From CAVUBL01 sp963739795 (GTDB lineage: Bacteria > Acidobacteriota > Thermoanaerobaculia > Multivoradales > DATKCC01): a stretch of DNA of 64,000 bases. The notes beneath the pieces are model-generated. The model did not search any database. It saw only the letters and a program-made list of their open reading frames with translations, and was not told the origin of the DNA. The position numbers and the translations under genes are program-made. Location of the stretch: contig CAVUBL010000015.1 in NCBI GenBank assembly GCA_963739795.1, forward strand, positions 310,001-374,000. The letters run 5' to 3'. Below, in pieces: positions 59,533-64,000 of the stretch (the stretch's first letter is position 1; each line of letters begins with the position of its first letter).

Positions 59533-59571
59533 GCATCAGATGCTAGCACACCAATCCCGGCCGCCGCGCCG

Positions 59572-61731
59572 CTACTTCCCCTCCCCCGCCTTCGCCTCGT
59601 CCTTGAACACCTGGTTCCGGGCGAAGGCCTGGACGTCCCACGGGGCCGCGCCGCCGCCCAGGTACTTGTGGAACCAGTCCAGGTGGACGTCGTAGTAGAA
59701 GGCCATCTCGTACCAGCTCGGCCAGTGGCCGGACTTCTTGTAGACGATGAGCTTCGAGGGCACGCCCTGCTTCTGGAGGTCGGTGAAGTACTCGAGGGAG
59801 AGGGTGTAGGGCACCCGGTAGTCGTGCTCGCCGGTGATCACCAGGCAGGGCGTCTTGAACTGCTTGACGTACTCGGACGGCGACCAGCGCGTGTAGAGGT
59901 CCGAGGTCCAGGGCGTGCCGCCCAGATCCCACTCCGGGAACCAGAGCTCTTCCGTGGCGCCGTACATCGCCTCGAGGTCGTAGACGCCCATCATCGAGGC
60001 GCTGGCCGCGAAGCGGTGGGTGTGCCCTTCGAACCACATCATCATGTAGCCGCCGTAGGACCACCCCATGGAGCCCATGCGCGAGCTGTCCACGTAGGGG
60101 AGCTTCTCCACGGCGTCGGCGACCTTCATCAGGTCGTCGAACACCCGGCCGCCCCAGTCGCGGCTGATCGCCTCGGTGAACTCCTGGCCGTAGCCCGTCG
60201 AACCGGTGGGGTTGGCGAAGACCACCACGTAGCCCTTGCCCGGGTAGACCTGCCAGTCGCCCCGGAAGGAGTCCATGAACTGGCTCTGGGGACCGCCGTG
60301 GACGTTGAAGATGAGCGGGTACTTCTTCGACGGGTCGAAGTCGTGGGGCTTGATGACGAAGACCTGGACCTTGTAGTCGCCGGCCCCCTGGACCCACATC
60401 TCCTCGGCCGGGCGGATGTCGACCTCGTCCTCGACCTTCTGGTTGAAGTGGGTGAGCTGGGTCGGCGCCGCGCCGGTGGCGAGATCGGCCCGGAAGACCT
60501 CCGTCGGGTGGTCGATGGTGCGCCGGGTGTAGATCACGCCGCCCGTGCCGGGCAGGAGCCTCCAGCCGTCGATGGTGCCGTCGGTGAGGAGCTCCTGGAC
60601 GGCGCCGCCGGCCGCGGAGATCCGGTAGAGCGGGTTGTGGGCGTGGTACTCGCCCTGGAAGACGATCGACGTGCCGTCGGCCGACCAGGCGATCTCGTCC
60701 ACCCAGTCGTCGAACACTTTCCGGTCGGTGAGATAGCGGATCGACTTCGAGCCCAGGTCGTAGACGGCGATCCGGAAGAGGTCGGACTCGTAACCGTTCC
60801 GGGCCTGGCTGCGGTAGGCGATCTTCGTGCCGTCCGGTGAGAAGAGCGGCGAGCCGTCCCAGCCGGTGTTCGCGGCGGTCAGATCCGTCGCCGTGGTCTC
60901 GGTGACGTCGCCCTCGAGGGGGACCAGCCAAAGGTCGGAGTTGGTGGAGGACTCGGGGTCGGCCTCGTGGTTCGAGACGTAGACCAGCGACTTCGAGTCC
61001 GGCGAGAAATCGTAGCCCCGGTCGCCCCCCAGGGAGAAGGTCGGGCTGTCCCACTCGCCCGGCGTCAGGTCCTTGGTGACCTTGCCGGTGGCGGCATCCA
61101 CCAGGAGCACGTGGGTGTAGGTGCCGTCGCGCCAGGAGGTCCAGTGGCGGTAGAGCAGGTGGTCGGCCACGTGGACCTGGAGCTTGCCGTCGTCGATCCC
61201 CTTGCGCAGCTTGGCGTTGCACTCGCTGTCGGCGCCGCACTCGGGGAAGACCTTCGCGGAGACCGCGATCCACTTGCCGTCGGGCGACCAGCGGGGATCG
61301 GAGAGGTCGACGGCAAAGTCGGTGAGCTTGCGCGCCTCGCCGCCGTCGACCGGCATCAGGTAGAGCTGGCTCGTGTCGCCGTCGCGGTCCGAGGTGAAGA
61401 GGAGGCTCTTGCCGTCGGGCGAGAAGACCGGCGAGCCGTCGTGGTGGTGGCCGGTGGTCATCTGGCGCAGGTGCGAGCCATCGGGGCGCAGGGTCCAGAT
61501 CTCGCGCCAGTTCTCGCCCTTGGGCAGGTCGTAGTGACGCACGGCGAACGCGACCAGGCCACCGTCCGGAGCCACGGCCGGCGAGCCGACCGTGGCCATG
61601 CGGTAGTAGTCGGAGATCTCGAAGGCCCGCTTGCCGGCCGCCTGGACCGGAAGGGCCGCCAGAGTCGAGAGGGCCGCGAGGGCCGGGATCACAAACGCCA
61701 GGGCGAGTCTCGAAGAGCCTGTCTTCGTCAT
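59572..61731 (-). CDS. S9-family prolyl oligopeptidase-like peptidase, secreted
   Basis: 719 residues. ATG 61731 follows GGAGGAGGAC and opens a signal peptide (LAFVIPALAALSTLAALPVQA). The N-terminal half is a seven-bladed TolB-like propeller (GSPVFSPDGKSLLFTSDRDG, DPRWSPDGKWIAVS, GSPLFSPDGTKIAYRS). The C-terminal alpha/beta-hydrolase has GSMGWSYGGYMMMWF (nucleophile Ser), ITGEHDYRVPYT (Asp) and KKSGHWPSWYEM (His). It cleaves dipeptides or short peptides from the N-terminus in the periplasm or outside. The frame extends to 63315 without conservation, opposite the TolC-like gene. Confidence 0.92.
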   Translation of the reverse strand: MTKTGSSRLALAFVIPALAALSTLAALPVQAAGKRAFEISDYYRMATVGSPAVAPDGGLVAFAVRHYDLPKGENWREIWTLRPDGSHLRQMTTGHHHDGSPVFSPDGKSLLFTSDRDGDTSQLYLMPVDGGEARKLTDFAVDLSDPRWSPDGKWIAVSAKVFPECGADSECNAKLRKGIDDGKLQVHVADHLLYRHWTSWRDGTYTHVLLVDAATGKVTKDLTPGEWDSPTFSLGGDRGYDFSPDSKSLVYVSNHEADPESSTNSDLWLVPLEGDVTETTATDLTAANTGWDGSPLFSPDGTKIAYRSQARNGYESDLFRIAVYDLGSKSIRYLTDRKVFDDWVDEIAWSADGTSIVFQGEYHAHNPLYRISAAGGAVQELLTDGTIDGWRLLPGTGGVIYTRRTIDHPTEVFRADLATGAAPTQLTHFNQKVEDEVDIRPAEEMWVQGAGDYKVQVFVIKPHDFDPSKKYPLIFNVHGGPQSQFMDSFRGDWQVYPGKGYVVVFANPTGSTGYGQEFTEAISRDWGGRVFDDLMKVADAVEKLPYVDSSRMGSMGWSYGGYMMMWFEGHTHRFAASASMMGVYDLEAMYGATEELWFPEWDLGGTPWTSDLYTRWSPSEYVKQFKTPCLVITGEHDYRVPYTLSLEYFTDLQKQGVPSKLIVYKKSGHWPSWYEMAFYYDVHLDWFHKYLGGGAAPWDVQAFARNQVFKDEAKAGEGK

Positions 61732-61841
61732 GGGACGTCCTCCTCCGGGGTGATGGGGCCGCCCGCAGAGCCCGGGCGGCCTCCAGAGCATCCCATCCCG
61801 AGGCGGCGGGCGCAAATCTATTGCAACCTCGGCGCCCGCCC

Positions 61842-63227
61842 TCAGCGCTCGCCGATGTCGGCGAGGTACCGGGCGTAGGCGGTCGAGTAGGCGTGGAGGG
61901 CCCGGGTGTGGTTGCTCCGGGCCTGGGTCACGGCGAGCTCCGCGTCGTTGAGCTCCACCTGGGTCGAGAGCCCCTTCCGGAAACGGAGCTGGGCGATGGA
62001 GAGGGCCTTCGCCGCCCGCGCGACCGTGGAGCGGGAGGCCTCGATCTGCTGCCGCGCGGCGCCCAGGGCGAGGAGCACCTGCTCGACGTCGAGGCGCACC
62101 TGCTCGGTGAGCCGGGAGAGCTCGTAGCGCGCCCGGTCCAGGCGGGCCCGGGCCTGGGCCAGGCGCGCGCTCCTCGCCCCGCCGTCGAAGAGCTCCACGT
62201 CGAGGGCGAGGCCGGCGGCCAGGGAGTTGGCGTAGTCCCTCGCCGCCGGCGGGAAACTGTCGGTGGACGAGCGCTTCTCGTAGAGGGCCGACAGGCCCAA
62301 GGTGGGGAGGAACTGGCGCTTGTCGGCCACCACCTGCTGCTCCTGGAGCTGCACCTGGAGGGCCAGGGCCCGGAGGTCCGGGCGGTGGGCCTGGGCGGTG
62401 GCCACGGCCTCGCCGAGAGCGCCGTCGCGCGAGGGCTCGCCCGGAGCCGGCTCGCGGAAGCCGTCGGTGAGCTCCACCGGTCGGTCGAGGGGCAGGGCGA
62501 CGATCCGCTTGAGCTGGTTGAGGGTGACCTGGCGCCGGTTCCTGGCCTCGATGAGCGGCGGGCGCAGGTTCTCCACCTCCACCTGGGCGGTGAGCAGGTC
62601 GAACTCCGAAGCCGTGCCGGCCTTGGCAAACGCCTGCACCTGGTCGAGGCGCGCCTGGGCCTGTTCGAGGGCTTTCTCCTGCACCGAGACCAGGTCGCGG
62701 GCGAGGAGCGCGTCGTAGTACGCCTGGCGCGTGGCCAGGGCGACGGCGGTCCGGGCGTCGGCCACCTTCACCGCCGCCGCCTCGCGAGCCAGCCGGGCGG
62801 CGCGCACCGCCGGCGCCAGGGCCGGGTCGTAGAGGCTCTGGGTGAGGCCCGCCGAGAGGTCGAGCTCGTTGTCCGAGCCGACCTCGATCTTCTGGAGGCC
62901 ATCCGGCCCGTTGAAGAAGAAGACCGGGCGCTGGAAGTTCCGGGTGTAGTCGGCTCCGGCGGAGATTTTCGGGAAGAGGCCGGCGGTCTTCTCGCGCACG
63001 AACCCGGCGGCCTGGGCCTGGTCGGCCTGGGCCATGAGCACCGTCTCGTTGCGCTGGACCGCCCGGTCGATGGCATCCTGGAGGGAGAGCCGCAGGGGCG
63101 CCCCCGCAGCGGCTGGCGCGGCCGGCGGGGCCGGCGGCTCGGCGAGCGGACCCTGGGCCGTCGCGGGTAGGCACGCGGCGCCGCACAGCAGCATCAGGAG
63201 AGGGACCGAGAGCAGAGCGCGGAGCAC
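61842..63227 (-). CDS. TolC-family outer membrane efflux protein
   Basis: 461 residues with a signal peptide (LLSVPLLMLLCGAACLPATAQ). Two homologous halves with long helices and the typical starts LRLSLQDAIDRAVQRNETVL and EAVATAQAHRPDLRALALQV. It would form a trimeric channel across the outer membrane and periplasm. GTG 63227 is the start. No inner-membrane pump or adaptor gene is adjacent, so its partners are elsewhere. The gene upstream is divergent (ABC-F). Confidence 0.85.
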   Translation of the reverse strand: MLRALLSVPLLMLLCGAACLPATAQGPLAEPPAPPAAPAAAGAPLRLSLQDAIDRAVQRNETVLMAQADQAQAAGFVREKTAGLFPKISAGADYTRNFQRPVFFFNGPDGLQKIEVGSDNELDLSAGLTQSLYDPALAPAVRAARLAREAAAVKVADARTAVALATRQAYYDALLARDLVSVQEKALEQAQARLDQVQAFAKAGTASEFDLLTAQVEVENLRPPLIEARNRRQVTLNQLKRIVALPLDRPVELTDGFREPAPGEPSRDGALGEAVATAQAHRPDLRALALQVQLQEQQVVADKRQFLPTLGLSALYEKRSSTDSFPPAARDYANSLAAGLALDVELFDGGARSARLAQARARLDRARYELSRLTEQVRLDVEQVLLALGAARQQIEASRSTVARAAKALSIAQLRFRKGLSTQVELNDAELAVTQARSNHTRALHAYSTAYARYLADIGER

Positions 63228-63334
63228 GACGAAATAGTACCGAATGGCCCCGACGTTTCACTACGCGTGCGTGCGGGCCGCGACCCGCCGCCCACCCCTG
63301 GACCACGACTTCCACAACCGAACCCGAAGCTCCT

Positions 63335-64000
63335 ATGATCGCCGTCTCCGGCCTCGCGAAGCACTACGGACCCAAGACCCTCTTCGAGAACGTCTCGTTC
63401 CAGCTCACCCCGGGCAACCGCTACGGGCTGGTGGGAGCGAACGGCTCGGGCAAATCGACCCTGCTGCGCATCCTCTCCGGCCGGGAGCTGGCCTCGGAGG
63501 GCGTCCTGGCCATCCCCAAGCGCCTGACTCTGGGCTACCTCGAGCAGGACCACTTCCGCTACGAGACGACGCCCATCCTCCACGTGGCCATGATGGGGGA
63601 CGAGGAGACCTGGCGGGCCATGGTCGAGAAGGAGAAGCTCCTCGAGCGCGCCGAGGACCACTTCGACGCCGAGCGCTACGCCGAGCTCGAGGACGTGGTG
63701 CTGGCCCGGGACGGCTACTCCCTCGAGGCCCGGGCGGCGGAGGTGCTCGAAGGGCTGGGGATCCCGGCGGACGCCCACCACCAGCCGCTTTCGACCCTCT
63801 CGGGCGGTTTCAAGCTCCGGGTGCTGCTGGCCAAGGTGCTGGCCGCCAAGCCCGACGCCCTGCTCCTCGACGAGCCCACCAACCACCTGGACATCGTCTC
63901 CATCCGCTGGCTCGAGAAGTTCCTCGCCGGCTACGACGGCGTGGCAGTGGTGGTCTCCCACGATCACCGCTTCCTCGACAACGTCTGCAACCAGATCCTG
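63335..64000 (+). CDS. ABC-F family ATPase (3' end outside window)
   Basis: The first 222 residues are visible. The first nucleotide-binding domain is complete: GANGSGKST (Walker A), TLSGGFKLRVLLAKVLAAKP (signature) and ALLLDEPTNHLDIVSIRWLE (Walker B), with the switch histidine in VVSHDHRFLDN. There is an insertion of about 40 residues (EKEKLLERAEDHFDAERYAE) as in ABC-F arm regions. ABC-F proteins bind the ribosomal E site and have no membrane domain. It could be of the YbiT type; the second half is needed to decide. Confidence 0.88.
   Translation, partial: MIAVSGLAKHYGPKTLFENVSFQLTPGNRYGLVGANGSGKSTLLRILSGRELASEGVLAIPKRLTLGYLEQDHFRYETTPILHVAMMGDEETWRAMVEKEKLLERAEDHFDAERYAELEDVVLARDGYSLEARAAEVLEGLGIPADAHHQPLSTLSGGFKLRVLLAKVLAAKPDALLLDEPTNHLDIVSIRWLEKFLAGYDGVAVVVSHDHRFLDNVCNQIL

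Noticed and set aside
59572..63315. A 1,247-residue extended peptidase
   Set aside because: The part above 61731 is antisense to the TolC-like gene; the signal peptide and ribosome-binding site at 61731 mark the real start.

Overview
The window is very GC-rich and densely coded on both strands. It looks like a draft-quality chromosome segment from an uncultured or little-studied Acidobacteriota-like bacterium. That placement is an inference from several things seen together: IPTL-CTERM tailed beta-helix proteins, BNR-propeller (sortilin-like) proteins, an S9 peptidase, a HEAT-repeat/HD-domain gene pair, multiheme cytochromes, and a bd-type oxidase subunit carrying c-type haems. No rRNA, tRNA, CRISPR array or intact insertion sequence was found.

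Layout. 1-12.4 kb: end of a TauE/SafE permease gene, a peroxiredoxin-like gene with an in-frame TGA that is probably selenocysteine, an L,D-transpeptidase, a BNR-propeller protein, a transglutaminase-like protein, a sulfatase-like lipoprotein, a class A penicillin-binding protein and a phytase-like lipoprotein. 12.4-17.4 kb: a B12-dependent radical SAM protein and a pectin-acetylesterase/DUF4185 operon. 17.4-19.4 kb: an arsR-arsC-acr3 operon. 19.5-27.1 kb: a minus-strand block with a LodA-like CTQ quinoprotein, its LodB-like flavoprotein (frameshifted) and two multiheme cytochromes c. 27.2-32.4 kb: panE, a SecY-like/DUF2007 membrane protein, an IPTL beta-helix protein, a pcm/erythromycin-esterase chimeric remnant and a YHYH-domain protein.

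32.4-41.9 kb is the most unusual region. A two-gene module of secreted proteins is present twice (offset 5,464 bp). It has a nearly identical 2-kb core, more diverged flanks, the same frameshift in both copies, and a sigma-54 type promoter at the same distance from each copy. A sigma-54 enhancer-binding activator lies directly upstream of the second copy. A second IPTL beta-helix gene lies between the copies.

42.1-51.0 kb holds two MITE-like elements with CTAG ends (one present twice, 279 bp each), the HEAT/HD pair, two propeller proteins and an AlkA-type glycosylase. 51.0-52.6 kb is a MarR-type regulator plus ArsM, with a matching operator in front of each gene, so arsenic is handled at two loci (efflux and methylation). 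52.6-64 kb: aldo-keto reductase, YceH, a bd-oxidase-like pair with c-haems, small membrane proteins, a VapBC pair, an S9 peptidase, a TolC-type channel and the start of an ABC-F ATPase.

Several genes carry single-base frameshifts (near 24.12, 32.80, 37.39, 38.27 and 55.11 kb). Some may be base-calling errors. The identical one in both module copies is harder to explain that way. Functions are inferred by recognition of motifs and family resemblance only; no database search was run.
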